From Linyphia triangularis (taxonomy: Eukaryota > Arthropoda > Arachnida > Araneae > Linyphiidae), in the NCBI GenBank assembly GCA_963978545.1, contig OZ021727.1:90324447-90388446 (forward strand): a stretch of DNA of 64,000 nucleotides, in the 5' to 3' direction. Positions 21,327 to 36,300 of this stretch are shown one piece after another. The position numbers and the translations under genes were made by a program. Within the stretch, counting starts at the first letter, position 1, and the number at the start of each line of letters is the position of its first letter. The notes beneath the pieces are model-generated. The model was not told the origin of the DNA and did not search any database. It saw nothing but the letters and a program-made list of their open reading frames with translations.

Positions 21327-24300
21327 CTGAAAGTTCATAGATTATACATGAATGGAAAAGTGTATTGGTTAAGGGGGTCCAGTACCGAAATTTTTTCAAA
21401 AATCCCAAATTTTTTCAAAAATCCCAAATTTCTTCAAAAATCCCAAATTTTTTTTCCGATTTTAAAAAATAGTTCATACATTCCTGAAGAGAATTATGTT
21501 TTTTATCTTATTCCTCCGGTGATTAGAACGCCACAAAATTACCTGTTATTTAAACATCACTAATGGGCGTAACACCTTGAAGCGTCTGCTTAAAGTGCGT
21601 TTTTCGAGCACTAGTGTTTTTCACAGATGTTGCATATTCAAATCGATATATCTCCAGAACCATTAACAACTGGCTATTCAAATTTTTGGAGCATTTAATG
21701 TATATAGTTGTAAATATTTTGTCTTCGCAGAATTTTATTTTTTTAATTCTGTTTTAAAATATAACATTTAGCGTAAAAGATAAGATAAAAAAAAGCAAAA
21801 ATTTCGATATTTTAACTTTGAGAATTTTTTTAATTTTTTTTTAATTCACCTATCAAAATTCTGTGAAGACAAAATTTTCTTTATATAAATATGTATTACA
21901 GAAAGCTTTCACTTTGAAAAAAATTTTATTTTTTCTTGACTTATATCAAAATATGCAAAAATCAATTATGGATTTTTCTTGGTTTTAAATTTTTTTTTAA
22001 ATAACTAAACACAATATTTAAAAAAACATTTTATCAAAGATATATAAATAGGATCGCATACATAAAATAAATTTTTGACATAAAAATGTACAGAAATAAA
22101 GTTTTTTTTTTATTTTCGGTACCGGACCCCCTTAAAGATAAAAGGACACTTAAGCAGTTTGCAGGATTTAAAAAAAAAAAAAAAAAAAACCTCCATCTTT
22201 GCAAATATGGCCAATGAAGAGTCAATTGTACAATTCAGACGATTTTACATTTATTATTGGAGTTTATTTAATTTTGAATTTTAATTATTTAGGCTTTTAT
22301 TTTAGGTAGATCCGTTTATTAAGACTTGAAATTTTTTCAAAATATCAATTTTTAGCAAAATTGGTTCAATAAAAAATATCATAGAACATGCGATCTAATT
22401 TGGTGATCTTGGAAACATCAGACTTATTCCCATTTAGTTGAATTCACTGGCACCACTTTTCTATATAATTATAATCAAACAAATTTATCAGAATTGTGTT
22501 AATAATTTATGGTTTAAATTGCTTAGTAATTAGCCAACTAATTTAAATTGCTAAATAATTGTACAAAATTCTAGGATGCCTCTTTATTTTATTCTACTTA
22601 AAATAGCAAACGAGTCTGTTTGATTTTTAAATGTGTAAAGCTGTATTTCTTAAGGTATACATATACATTAGGAATCTCGAAATTTGACTCAAATGTGCTT
22701 TTTGTTTTTTGGTTTTAAAATATTCCCGAATTCATTAATATTTAACTGATACTATTTTCTTTCTGAGACTCAAATTACTTTTTAAATTACAGTGGGTTTT
22801 GTGAACCTGTTTTGTATCACGTTCATTAGTGTAGTTAACTTTAAACACGTTTTCTGAAGAATGACATTTTGGTGTTACATGACTTTACGCCAACGGTCAT
22901 AACTTCATAATAAATGGTCCGATTTACAAAATTTTAATTTTGTTTTGTAGACAATAGTCGTGAATGCGTTTTCTATGGAGAATCCAATATATATTGTTAT
23001 AAACAAATTTGTTATCCACATTTTAATTTTAATTTTTTGTTAAAAACTATTTTTTTAAACTTTTTATTTAAAAACTTATAATTATATAAAAATTGAAGCC
23101 AAATTCAAAATTCACCATAGGAACACTCATCAATATAATATATTTTATTTGCAATAAAAATAATAAATCTAAGTTTATTACAAATTCATTTATGTATGTT
23201 CTAAGAATGTCCTAATTAATCACTGTAATTGCAATTAGCTGATTAAAAAATTGACAGAAAAAAAAAGTTTATATATTAAAATGCATCATTTTTAATTCTG
23301 ATATACTGCCAAAAAGGTTGAAATTATAACCTAAAAATTAAAGAAAATCATCTCAATTGTATATGTATACCTTAAGTTATTTTACTTGGAAAATGTGTGT
23401 GTACCTCAAAATAATTACCTTAGAATAATTTGTTTCAATATTTTTTTTACAAATATCTAAACATTCTTTTTAAAACAGTTCAATAACGCTGCAAGAAAAA
23501 TACTAGACTTGAATTTAAAATATGAAAAACTTAAGTCCCTTTTTCCCTTAATATTTTTTTTTTTTTTTGAAAATAAAACACACTTTAGTTTTGCATTGGT
23601 GTTTTCAACTAATTACAAAACTTGTACTGTTCAAGTTGAATAATAAAATGAAGCATTTTTGGAGTACGGGTTTATTACCTTAAGCATATTTTAAAAGATT
23701 CAAAGCATGGCTTGGAAAAACTCTTAGCAAGCCTTTTACAGAAAACTCTAGATTGGCGATTTTAACTGTTGAAAACGCAACAAACGTTACGAAGTTTGCA
23801 TCATTTGCCCCAAATCCAACCGGAAGTATAAACTGAAGAGTAGTACTATACTAAACTTCAACTTAACTAGACATCACTTAGACGATAGATCGTCACAGTG
23901 CTCATAGGTATTTAATCCATTTTGGCGGCGTGAAAGCATAATGTTCGCCAAACCACAACCCTATAGAGAACAAAAGGCTATAAGGTTTGGCGAGAATTAT
24001 GTCTTCACTCCGCCAAAATGGATTAAATACCTATGAGCACTGTGACGATCTATCGTCTAAGTGATGTCTAGTTAAGTTGAAGTTTAGTATAGTTTTGAAA
24101 GGAATAAACCTGATGGGCAAATGCGGCAAAAAAAAGCATTTTCTCCAAAAATAAGACAGTTTCAGGTTTGTCTACTCATTTGAGAAGGCATACTTGGAAT
24201 CGGAGTCCTTTCACATGTTAGGTGCGCATCCCGTCTCACAGCCACTAGTTAAGTATTCAGATATTGAATTTAAAAAATTGCTCCGAGTTAATATTTGTAA

Positions 24301-27300
24301 TCTTATCGTGTGCAAATGACAGATCTAACTCCTAGACAGCAGAGATCTCTTTTGTTTAGTGGTTAGAGAACTGGGAAGCCAAAAAACTCAGGATCGGTGA
24401 ACAGCGATCCGAAAAAGTTCATGCGCTTTATATTGTGGCTTAGATGGGTTCGAAAGATTTGAAGCCAAAGCAGATTAAGACTTGAAGGAATTTATTCCGA
24501 GATAACTCTTTGCAGATTCTTTTACAACTCCAGAACTTATCTAATATATTCAATACAGCTCTTTACACAATGGAGCACAAACAGCAGTTAAAAACTAGAT
24601 ACACAACTGCTAAAATCGACGCAAAAAACGATGCAATACAGTTCACTTTCAGAACTTCTCTGGATGCTCGCTGAGAGACAACCAAGTAACTAAATTAACT
24701 CTCTATTGGCCTTATATAAGAAAGCTTCCTTCGAGAATCTTCTAGAGATAGAAATTTGGAGAATTGTCCAGTTGGTTGTATTCAGATTATCTGGCACCGT
24801 CAGCAACACGAGGGCTATAATGCGCCGAAACATTCGTCATTAGACAAGCCAACATACATTTACAAACACTCATGCCAACACGGGACTCGAACCCGCAACC
24901 TCGCGGTCTAGAAGCTAGCACGCTAATCACTATACCGTTTGGTCGGCGGAGAATTTTCCAGATCGCAGTCGAAAAGCCCTATACAGGTAGAGAACCGAAA
25001 GTATCGCCAAACCATCGCCAACTTGGCGATATTGCTATTAACCATAATGTTAAATGGCCTTCTCCTTGTAAAACTCGTTTTCCAGCATTATCTCTGTAAA
25101 ACTCGTTTTCCAGCATTAAGAGACTCATTGCAGGAAAGCGAAGTAAATACAAACTCTTGCACTGCCTTATGTGAAATGTACATACATTTTCCTTTTTACA
25201 TAATTAATACTACGAAATATTTACAAATATACAGAAATTCGTAACAATATTAATTTTTTTCGGTTAAAGTCAATAGTTCTGCAAATAGTCCCAAGTTTAA
25301 TGGTTGAACTTGAAACTCTAGTCATTTTAGGTAGACTTCAACCCGATTGAAAGGATTAAGAGGAGTTTGTACCCTAAAATTCATAAAAATCGATTGAGTT
25401 TAAATTTTAATAAAGTATTCCCTTTAAAATACCTCGTTTGAAATATTTTTATAACTTTTTGAAGATAAATTTCAGAACTATCAGTGTAAGTACGGTTTTC
25501 TTTAAAATGCATTTTCTCACAACTTCCTTTTTCATTACTCACTTAAATTCTTCTCGAAAACTGCACACACTCTTTATCTAAAATGTGTATCACATTTCTT
25601 TATACAGTGGGTAAAAAAAAGTCTCCACAAGGAAGCCAAAGTTACAAATAAATTAGCATAATTTCTAATCTTTTGCTTCATATCTTTAGTGGAATTCACT
25701 GCATCACTTTTCAATATAATTATAATCACTAAACAAGTTTGACAAAATTGTGTTGTGTAGAAGGCAATTTACGTTATTATTTACGTAATGTAAATGGAAA
25801 TAAGCTTTGGTACGTGTATCTTTAAATTCCAAAGTAAAATGTCTTAACCAGTGCACATAAATTGTCACTTGGGAATTGTCTTCAATGTTTTTAGCAATTC
25901 TTAAGCCATGTGCTACATCAGGTGCACTTACTCGCGGATTATATTGAACATTACAAAAGTTTATTTCTTTTATACAAACGTTTTAGCTTTGAAGATCTTC
26001 CGAATCAAACTCTATCCTCAAAAGTTTGAAGCTCAAGGTGTCTTTCAATAATATATTGCATTATATACTTCAATATCTTAAGGATTTTGCCAATTTTTTT
26101 TCATAGATAATCCAACATTTCATAACTGAATCTCCAATTCTAGAATAGGTTTAGGAACTCCATTTTAAGACAATCAGCTACAAGTTAAAATTAAAAAATT
26201 GCTGCTATCATGTCTTCATGACACTTGCGTACACTTCAGTCTTAAAAATTTACTGCAAGTCTATTGCGGAAGACGTCAGAATTAATTTTCATAGGACGTA
26301 CGGAAATTTTTTTGCATGGCACTTAGCAATATCTCCTAAATATTTCAATTTAGACACTTGCTGCGTTTTGTAAAAACAGACATTTATTATAAACTTATTT
26401 TAAAGTACCAAATTAAACCTATTTCACTAGTCACTGAATATATGAAGTAAAAGAGTAGAAATTATGCTAATTTATTTGTAACTTTGGCTTTCGTGCGGAG
26501 ACTTTTTACCCACTGTATGTATATACTGAAAAGAGATTGTCCTTTAAAAAATATTTTTGATCCAGGCTACTTCGTCAAAACCAACAACAACCGTTGAAAA
26601 CCAACTTCAGTAGAGTAACATGTGTGTTAAATGCACAGAAATAAATTTAGGCTTCTATATAGAAAACTTTCTAAAAAAAGGTTCGAGAAATAAAAATGGG
26701 GTTTTGAGAAAAACACATTTTAACCTTTAACTTCTGTGGTTAGATGGTTTGATAATTTTGGCTCAAGGACAACATGTGGTCCATACTGCGCCAAACAAAT
26801 TAAGGAACGTCAATTTAAAAAACAAAGTGTTGAACAAATTAACATAAAAGTCAACGATGAAATATTTTATGGGGCGGAAGCCTTCCTCAAAAAATGACTC
26901 GAGTTCTATCAAACCGCAACAATTAAAGGTTAAAGAAAAAATTGGAAATTATTAAAGTAGGGTTACCTTCCTAAAATTAATAGAAATACTTCTAAATGAA
27001 GTATTATTACAAATTAGGTAGCATTTTAAAGAGAAAGATTAAATAAAAAAAAAATAACCTTAAAAGCGATTTTTAAAAATTTTAAGCACAAACTCTCCTA
27101 AAATGCAATTCAAAAATAACCGCATGTAAAAACCAAGCCTTGTAGGAACATGCAAATTTGAGCGAGGCATTCAACTCAAGCTCTAAACTATCAATTAGAC
27201 AAGATATTCAGAATTAGGGTGTCCAGTACCGAAATTTCTTCAATAATCCCAATTTTTTTTTCTGATTTTAAAAAATAGATCATACATTCCCGAAGAGAAT

Positions 27301-30300
27301 GATGTTTTTATCTTATTCCTCCGGTGACTAGAAAGCCACAAAATTACCTGTGATTTAAACATCACTAATGGGCGTAACACCTTGAAGCGTCTGCTTAAAG
27401 TGCGTTTTTCAAGCGCTAGTGTTTTTCACAGATGTTGCATATTCAAATCGATATATCTCCAGAACCATTAACAATTGGCTATTCAAATTTTTGGAGCATT
27501 TAATTTATATAGTTTTAAATATTTTGTCTTCACAGAATTTTATTTTTTTAATTCTGTTTCAAAATATAATTTTTAGCGTACAAGATAACATAAAAAAAAG
27601 CAAAAATTTCAATATTTTAACTTTGAGAATTTTTTTAAATTCACCTATCCAAATTCTGTGAAGACAAAATTTTCTTTATATAATTTTGTATTACAGAAAG
27701 CTTTCACTTTGAAAAAAAAAAATATTTTTTCTCGACTTGTATCAAAATACGCAAACATCAATTATGGATTTTTCTTGTTTTTTTAATTTTTCTTAAAGAA
27801 CAAAACACAATATTTAAAAAAACATTTTCTCAAAGATATATAAATAGTATCTCATACATAAAATAAATTTTTGACGTAAAAATGTACATAAATAAAGTTT
27901 TTTTTTATTTTCGGTACCGGACCCCCTTAATTAAATCGAATCGTATTATTATGAAAAGTACAGCTCACCCCTTAAAGAAATCCAATTTGACGAATCGAAA
28001 ACCGTTGTCCAAAGACGCAATCATATCCATATCCTTGTCATCGAGGGAAAAGTCAAAAACCTATACGTAATATACAAATCGGATATCGAACAAATTAGCA
28101 ATGGAAAATACTTACTGAAATTAAGACTAAAGACAACTACAGGGTAGGGCAAATAGAAATGGCCCGGAAAACAGAGTTCCAGGTTACAAAGAAACACAGT
28201 CAAGCAGATATACATGTTCAACGTGGTTGTTCATGTGTCAACATGTTCGTGTTGTGTCACGTGTACACGTGGTGTGGTTACATGTATATATTCAAGTCCA
28301 AAGAAAAATTCCCGCATTTTTTAAAAATGAGTGAAATTAGTACATATTTATGAAGAATTTCTTTCTGATACCAAATATTTAAACAGAAGATCTTTAAAAA
28401 AAATTAGTTGTTTAAATATGAAGAAAAGGAAATGCCAAAAAACCAGTCCGATCATCAAAACAGTCAACAAAATTCAGGACGTAAAGAGAACCGTATCGTT
28501 TGTATGGTTATCGTGAAGTTTCTGTCAAATAGTTAGCCTCAAAAAGTTGGCGTTGGTTGACCATTCCGTACATGTTTGGCGTGATTTGCGAGAATCTTGC
28601 AAATCTGGTTTCCGCCGCTGCATTTCAAGCCAAGACGTTTGCGAAGCCGTGACGTCACATTCAATGCCAACAAAATGAGTCGTTTTCTCGCCATCCTCTT
28701 AACTAGGTAATTTTGATCGCAAATTAAAAAAAAGAAAAAGCGCATTGAGCAGAAATTTTTTATGTTTATGGCCTTTTCGAAACATTTAGAATTGAATAAA
28801 ATATTAAAAAAAAAAAGCGGGAATTCTAAATTGTACCCATTCTTCTGGGTCACTAATTCGAACCACATTAGACACCCATGTCTAATTCGGGATTCGAAAT
28901 AGGAACCTTTGGCATGCGTGTCCAGAACGCTAACGACACAGCCATCAGATGAGCTGTACAAAGGAGGATAAAATGTAAGAGTCCAAATTTAGAGAAAATT
29001 GAAGGGAGAATTCAGACTAAAAAATTGCAATTTAGGGTGACATTGCAATTCTACGGTACTCATTTCTTCAGAGCAAGTGAGATAATGTGAGAAATTACGA
29101 TTTTCATCAGCATCGTTTGTACAGTACCCCCCCCCCCCCCAAAAAAAAATCAGAACGATGGCTATATCTTTGGTTCTAATTATCGTAGAATCTTACGGTT
29201 TGCACCACAATGTTTTGCTTACGATTTTCTATATATCTAATGCAATTTTTTCCCCTAAAAAACCATTTACTAAGTAAAAGTAACGCTATCTTAGAAAATT
29301 TCAACACGAACCCTTATTTTTAATCATTTCATTCGATTTAGAATAAATCATTTACCTTTTATACCAAATTTCAATGCATTATGTTGAAAAACGCGTCACT
29401 TATGAGCGAACATATTTCGACCATTTTTTGACCGTTCTTCAGAGAGAATTTCCATAAAACGAAAGGTATTTTTAAGGTTCTACTTCACAGCGGAAGAAAT
29501 CGAACAGTCAGTGTGGCGTTTAACGAAGTTAAAAAACACAAATATTAGTCTAAAATTGCATAGAAACTGCTTGGATTTAGTGTCATGTTTGAGATTAATA
29601 CAAAAATAGGAAGTAAACGAAAAAGTAACATAATTTAATTACAACGTTAAATATGTGCATTCTTCACACGAAATAAATAAAATATCGAAAACTGTAACTG
29701 CAGAAGTATAACGTATACTACTGATAATTAGAAAATTAATAAAGATAAAATGTAAGCATTAGTAAACAGTATTCAGCAAAGCGTGATTAATTTACAGAAA
29801 CATTTCACTGTAAACACAAATGTAATTTAACCTTTAAAATTATTTATAAAATGAAAAAAAAAACACGATTCAGTAAAATTTTTACAGGATAACTTATTGA
29901 AATTGCTTAAAAAATTTTATTTTAAATAAATATAATTTAAGAAAGTAATTTTTTTTTTTAAAAAGGACACTCTTGAAAACCACACAAAACATATGTTCCA
30001 CGATTCCAAACACGTTAGACAGATTAAAAACAAATAAAAATAAAAATGCTTTGTTTGTATAAAATAATTTTTTTTTAGTAATTTTAAGAAATTCTGTTCC
30101 GATTCACGCCGCTGTTCATATTTACCCTATTTTACGATAATTGAAAGTTGTGCGACCTTGAATTAATCTGTGGTAGTTTTGAATAGTCGTCTACTATACG
30201 GTCCCTTAAAGTGAGCGTTTTACATTTTCGCTAAAAAAAAAAATCGAGAACTTAAAGTCAAAATGGAAAGAAAAATTTGGGAGGGGGGGGGGGGTTTAGA

Positions 30301-33300
30301 CCATGGTAAATCTAATGAAAGTAAAAAAAAAAAAAATATGTTTCTATTAAAAAATTTAATATTGTTTTATTACTTAATAATTAATTATTAAAAAAGAAAT
30401 TGATGCAAAAGTTGATTGCTATTTATGTTTGGCCATTTACAATCTTTTAAAAAAAATTACTGAAATATATTAATTATTTAAGTATTTATGGCCAAAAAAA
30501 CAACTTTTTTATTTAACATTAATTTATCATTTACTTTTCATCATTTAAATTACAAACTATTCGTTAGAAAATTACGAATTTTTGTATTTCGACATTTTTT
30601 TGTATGCTGAATCCAGATATGGGATAATATTATGAGGTTGCTATTGAACTTTTTAAAGTTTGGTTCTGTTTTAATACGTAGATGACCCCTCATGACAAAA
30701 AAACCTACATGCAATTATTAAAAACCTTCCACGATTTACAACGGTACCTTTTGTTTGTTATTTCAACAATTAGAGCACAAGATATATCCATCGTTCTGAT
30801 TTTTTTTTTTGATACTGTACGTCGATTTTCAAAGGTTGTTAGTTGTTTTCAGATTATCTGGCACCGTCAGCAACAAGAGGGCTATAATTCGCCGAAACTT
30901 TCGTCATTAGACAAGCCAACATACATTTACAAACACCCATGCCTAACACGGGACTCGAACCCGCAACCTCGCGGTCTAGAAGCAAGCACGCTAACCACTA
31001 TACCGTTTGCGATTTTCGTATAAAAAATTTAGTTTAGAAACAAAACGTTGCAGAATGAACCAAAAGAATGCAGTCTCAAACGCAATAATGTTTCTGTTTA
31101 ATTCCCTTTCAAAAAAAGTCAGTCACGTTTTCAAGTGCATTTTTTCCCCTTCAATTTTGAAACAATTTTACACTAATATAAATTGTCTTCGATAAACTTT
31201 CTACAATGCAACTTTACGTTACAGAGGTTATATTAGCCGACCAAACGGTATAGTGGTTAGCGTGCTAGCTTCTAGTTGGTTGGTTGGTTGTATTCATATT
31301 ATCTGGCGCCGTCAGCAACACGAGGGCTATAATGCGCCGAAACATTCGTCATTAGACAAGCCAACATACATTTACAAACACCCATGCCTAACACGGGACT
31401 CGAACCCGCAACCTCGCGGTCTAGAAGCAAGCACGCTAACCACTATACCGTTTGGTCGTTTCTAGACCGCTAGCTTCTAGACCGCGAGGTTGCGGGTTCC
31501 GAGTCCCGTGTTAGGCATATGTGTTTGTAAATGTATGTTGGCTTGTCTAATGACAAATGTTTCGGTGCATTATAGCCCTCGTGTTGCTGACGGCGCCAGA
31601 TAATCTGAAAACAACCAACCAGAGGTTAGATTAAAAAAAAAAATGAAGATTAAACTTGAGTTGACTAATTTTATAGATACGACAATCTTGGCGCATATAA
31701 CACATGTATCGATTTTTATATTTTGTGCAATTTTCACCGATTAAGAGCCATTTCCAATAGTTAAAAATAAATATTTAACATTAGCATTCAGTGAAAACTG
31801 CATTGGTCATAAAAAATGCCCCCCTAATGCCCAAATAACAATACACAAAGTGTGTTAAAACATACGAAATAAAATTACTGTAATTCAATACATACCTCAG
31901 TATTAGCCTTAATCCTTTCAGGATTGGTGCTTTTGGGAATAACTGAAATTCCCCTTTGTACCAAGTAACGTAGAGCAATCTAAATAGGAATTTAAAGAGT
32001 TAATGACCTTACTTTGAATCCACAACCAAAGCATACGTGCTCATTCACTAAAACTGTTCACAAGAGTAACTAATAAGTAACTAACTCTTTAAGAGAGGAT
32101 ATTAGCACGATGAAGTGCAAAAGAAAAACATTTCGCATAAGTGTATTAACCCTTTCAGTCCCAATTATTTATTTTTTATTTTAAGAATCTGAAATTTATA
32201 AAATATATTCATTTGGTATCCAGAATAACAGGGTTGAAAGCAAATTTTTTTTGTTTATTTTTTATAATTAAAATTCAAAATGACTTCAAAGGCATCATTG
32301 GGTATTAGGTATCAACAAGTCTAAGCGATTTTGCTTCGGCATTTCTAAATAAATCAAATAAAATTTGAAATATTTTATTTAGTCTTAAATATATCTTAAC
32401 GTAGTAAATACTGTTAGAAAAAAATAACAATAACGTGGTAATAACAGTACGAATCTGAAATAAACAATATAGCCGGGAAAAGGTGTCGAGTTGTACTCAA
32501 CTCCCACTGATGCCAAATGATATCATCACTTTTCAATCATTACAAATGTTAAAATTTTAAAATATTTATTCCTTGACAATGGTTAATATACAATTTTAAA
32601 TATTAAAGAAAATAATACGAACGTATTTGAAAAAGTTATTTAATTTAAATTACTTTAAAAATGAAATTAATTTCGGTTCTTTTTCGGAATTGAGGAAACA
32701 TAAAAAAGCCTCTTTCCATTCATCAACAGAACCCGGGAAGCCATATATTGGTGACATCAGTTACGTTATCGGTGACGTAATGTTGATCGCCAACTTGGCT
32801 CCCTTTTAATAGATGCAAGTAGAGCGTCGCCAGATATCCGAATCGTCTGCAACCTTCTTAATTGAAAATTAAAGAGTGAGGGTTACCAAATACAAAAAAA
32901 AAAAAAAAAAAAAAAATCCCATTACTAGGCAAGTTATGGCACATTTGGCAATTGGATTTAGTTAACTTATTAAAAGTCGATTTTTTACCAGTTTCGACCA
33001 TTTTTGCCACGGCAGACCAGTGGATTCGTAATCTACTCACTTTTCTCCAATTTCTATAAAAAATTCAGAATGATGTTCGATGGGATCCACAAATTGCAGA
33101 CGCCTCTCAGTCTAACAAGCATCCGTTTTCGCTCGGTACTAAAATTGTTAATTTAGATCTGACACATCAAGTATTGTTAAATTTAAGCTACAAGACCTGG
33201 TGACACTAAATTAGAAGTTAAGGAGGTCCAGTACCGAAATTTCTTCAAAAATCCCAATTTTTTTTCTGATTTTAAAAAATAGTTCATACATTCCTGAAGA

Positions 33301-36300
33301 GAATGATGTTTTTATCTCATTCCTCCGGTGATTAGAACGCCACAAAATTACCTGTGATTTAAACATCACTAATGGGCGTAACACCTTGAAGCGTCTGCTT
33401 AAAGTGCGTTTTCCGAGCACTAGTGTTTTTAACAGATGTTGCATATTCAAATCGATATATCTCCAAAACCATTAACAATTGGCTATTCAAATTTTTGGAG
33501 CATTTAATTTATATAGTTTTAAATATTTTGTCTTCACAGCATTTTATTTTTTTAATTCTGTTTTAAAATATAGCATTTAGTGTAAAAGATAAAATATTGA
33601 AATTTTTGCTTTTTTTTATGTTAACTTTTAGAATTTTTTTAATTTTTTTTAATTCACCTATCAAAATTCTGTGAAGACAAAATTTTCTTTATATAATTAT
33701 GTATTACAGAAAGCTTTCACTTTGAAAAAAAATATTTTTTCTCGACTTATATCAAAATACGAAAACATCAATTATGGACTTTTCTTGGTTTTTAATTTTT
33801 AAATAACTAAACACAATATTTAAAAAAACATTTTCTCAAAGATATATAAATAGTATCTCAAACATAAAACACATTTTTGACATAAAAATGTACATAAAGT
33901 TTTTTTATTTTCGGTACCGGACCCCCTTAAAACAGCCTAGAAAAAAAAGAAATACATACACCTATCGAGCGATTTCAAAAACCAAATTCAGTTAAGTGCT
34001 ACTAAACCACAATTAACTTTAAAATTTGCACTTATAAAGGGAAAGTCAATTACTTGACCAGGCGTTTTTTTGTGCTGCTTGACAAGTTTCTTCATGGTTT
34101 TTTCTTCCAGTAACATTGGAGAGTTGGGATATTCACTGAAAAGTTTTTCAAAAGAATGAATCCAAAGTATATTAACAAGTTATATCCACCAGCACAACAG
34201 TTAAAAATTGCTTCAACAAAACTCGTAATTTGGAAGTTTACAATTACAACCATAATAAAATAATTTATAGTTCAGTCATATTAGTTGCATATCTGAAAAA
34301 AAATAAATCAATTTAAATAGTTGAAGTAGAAGCCATTTCTAGTTTAGATTAGATTTTATTGCACAAGAACCAATCCGGGCTGGCAAAACATTTATTTACG
34401 ATCCAATTATTTAAGGTATACGTATACATTAGGAATTGCGAAATTTGACTCAAGTCTGCGTTTTTGTTTTTTTGGTTTTAAAATATTCCCGAATTCATTA
34501 CTAATAAAATGATACCATTTTCTTTCTGAGACTCAAATTACTTTTTAAATTACTGTGGGTTTTGTGAACCTGTTTTGTATCACGTTCATTAGTGTAGTAA
34601 ATTTTAAACGCGTTTTCTGAAGAATGACATTTTGGTGTTCTATGACTTGACGCTAACGGTCATAACTTCATAATAAACTGTTCGATTTACAAAATTCTAA
34701 TTTTGTTTTGCATACAATAGTTGTGAATGTGTTTTATATTTAGAATCTAATCTATATTGAAATAAACACATTTTTTATACATATTTTAATGATAATTTTT
34801 TCTTAAAAACCTTGCATTTTTTTTAACTTTTTATTTAAAAACTTGTAATTAAATAAATATTGAAGCCAAACTCAAAATTCTCCACATAAACATGCGTCAA
34901 TATAATATCTCTTATTTGCAATAAAAATAATACTTCTAAGTTAATTACAAGTTTATTTATGCATGTTCTAATAATGTCTTAATTAGTCACTTTAATTGCA
35001 ATTAGCTGATTAAAAAATTGACGGGAAAAAAGTTTATACATACAATTTATTTTTAATTCTGATATACTGCCAAAAGGTTTGAAATTATAACCTAAAAAGG
35101 AAAGAAAATCATGTCAGGTGTATATGCGTACTTTAAGGCTTGAATGCAACGGAGGAAGCGATCAAACTGTTCAACATAGCAATAACGGGAATTTCAAATG
35201 TTAATGTTTTAAATTTTGAACGCAAATGCAGCGTTTTCGGGGACATGGGGCACTGAAACTACAAAAATATCACTGAAAATGATGTTTCTTGTTTTCGTTC
35301 TATAAATATTACTGGCGTCACTAGCATTAATTTCGCGTTTGAATTTTTGAAATCCGATGATTAAAAAATAAAATCGTAATTTTAGTTGTTTTCAGATTAT
35401 ATGGCACCGTCAGTAACACGAGGGCTATAATGCGCCCAAACATTCGTCATTAGTCAAGCCAACATACTTTACAAACATCCATGCCTTACACGGGACTCGG
35501 AACCCGCAACTTTGCGGTCTAGAAGCCAGCACGCTAACCACTATACCGTTTGGTCGGCAAATTGCCATTTTAACTAATTATTTTAACGTATTGCACACTT
35601 TTTGGTGAAAGTTAAAAAGGCATTTTCCTCAGCTTCGTCTTTTGCACATTTTACGTTTGCTCATAAAGCTCATTGCGATTCATTTTTTGATAAATTCACC
35701 TAATTTTTTTGTAGAAATAATTTTTAACGTACTCTAAAGAAATAAACACATGGGTTTTTACGTCACAATTTTTTTTTTTCATGTTAGAAAGCTGAATTAT
35801 GTGCAATTTTTAATGAAGAATCACTAGGTAACAAGTTTGACATTTTATTTATGTTCAACTATTAGCACCTAAAGATAAGCATGTGTGGAAAGCGTTTATA
35901 ATATATTGATAAACTTCACATTTTTCTTTAATCTTCGTAAAATTATATTGCCTCGCGAAGAGCTTTTTTAAACTGCTATTTTAATTCCATTTTTCTCAGT
36001 AATTCACTATCTATTTTACATTATCTGCTCAAATTTTGTCGTTGTCTCATAAATAACATCTTCTACGTTTGTGCCAAATTTTAATTTATTCTAAGAATTC
36101 TAGTAAAATAATTTTGAAAAAAGTGTCCCATGTCCCTTTAAACTGCTTATTTTATTGGCATTTTAGTTGTAAATGCATTTGATAGAATTACCTATATGCT
36201 GCATCAGAAACCAGTACTTACAATCCCCTTAAGTCACGAACATATTTGGTGAAGTTAGGGTTGCCAATTGGACAATAAGCAGTTAGAGAAATATCCAGGT

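Noticed and set aside
24872..25099. Open frames across SINE copies (repeated [18 protein letters not shown] peptide)
   Set aside because: The same peptide arises from several SINE copies read in antisense; it is translated repeat, not a gene family.
27965..27967. Stop codon directly after AKR exon 9 as the end of the protein
   Set aside because: It would end the protein at FFKG, about 13 residues short. A GTGAGC donor precedes the stop, and the exon at 21284-21326 adds the diagnostic HPEYPF end in frame.
28240..28290. Palindrome-like GTGTCACGTGTACACGTGGTGTG as a regulatory site
   Set aside because: It lies in an AKR intron without any other promoter signal; simple GT/AC-rich sequence explains it.
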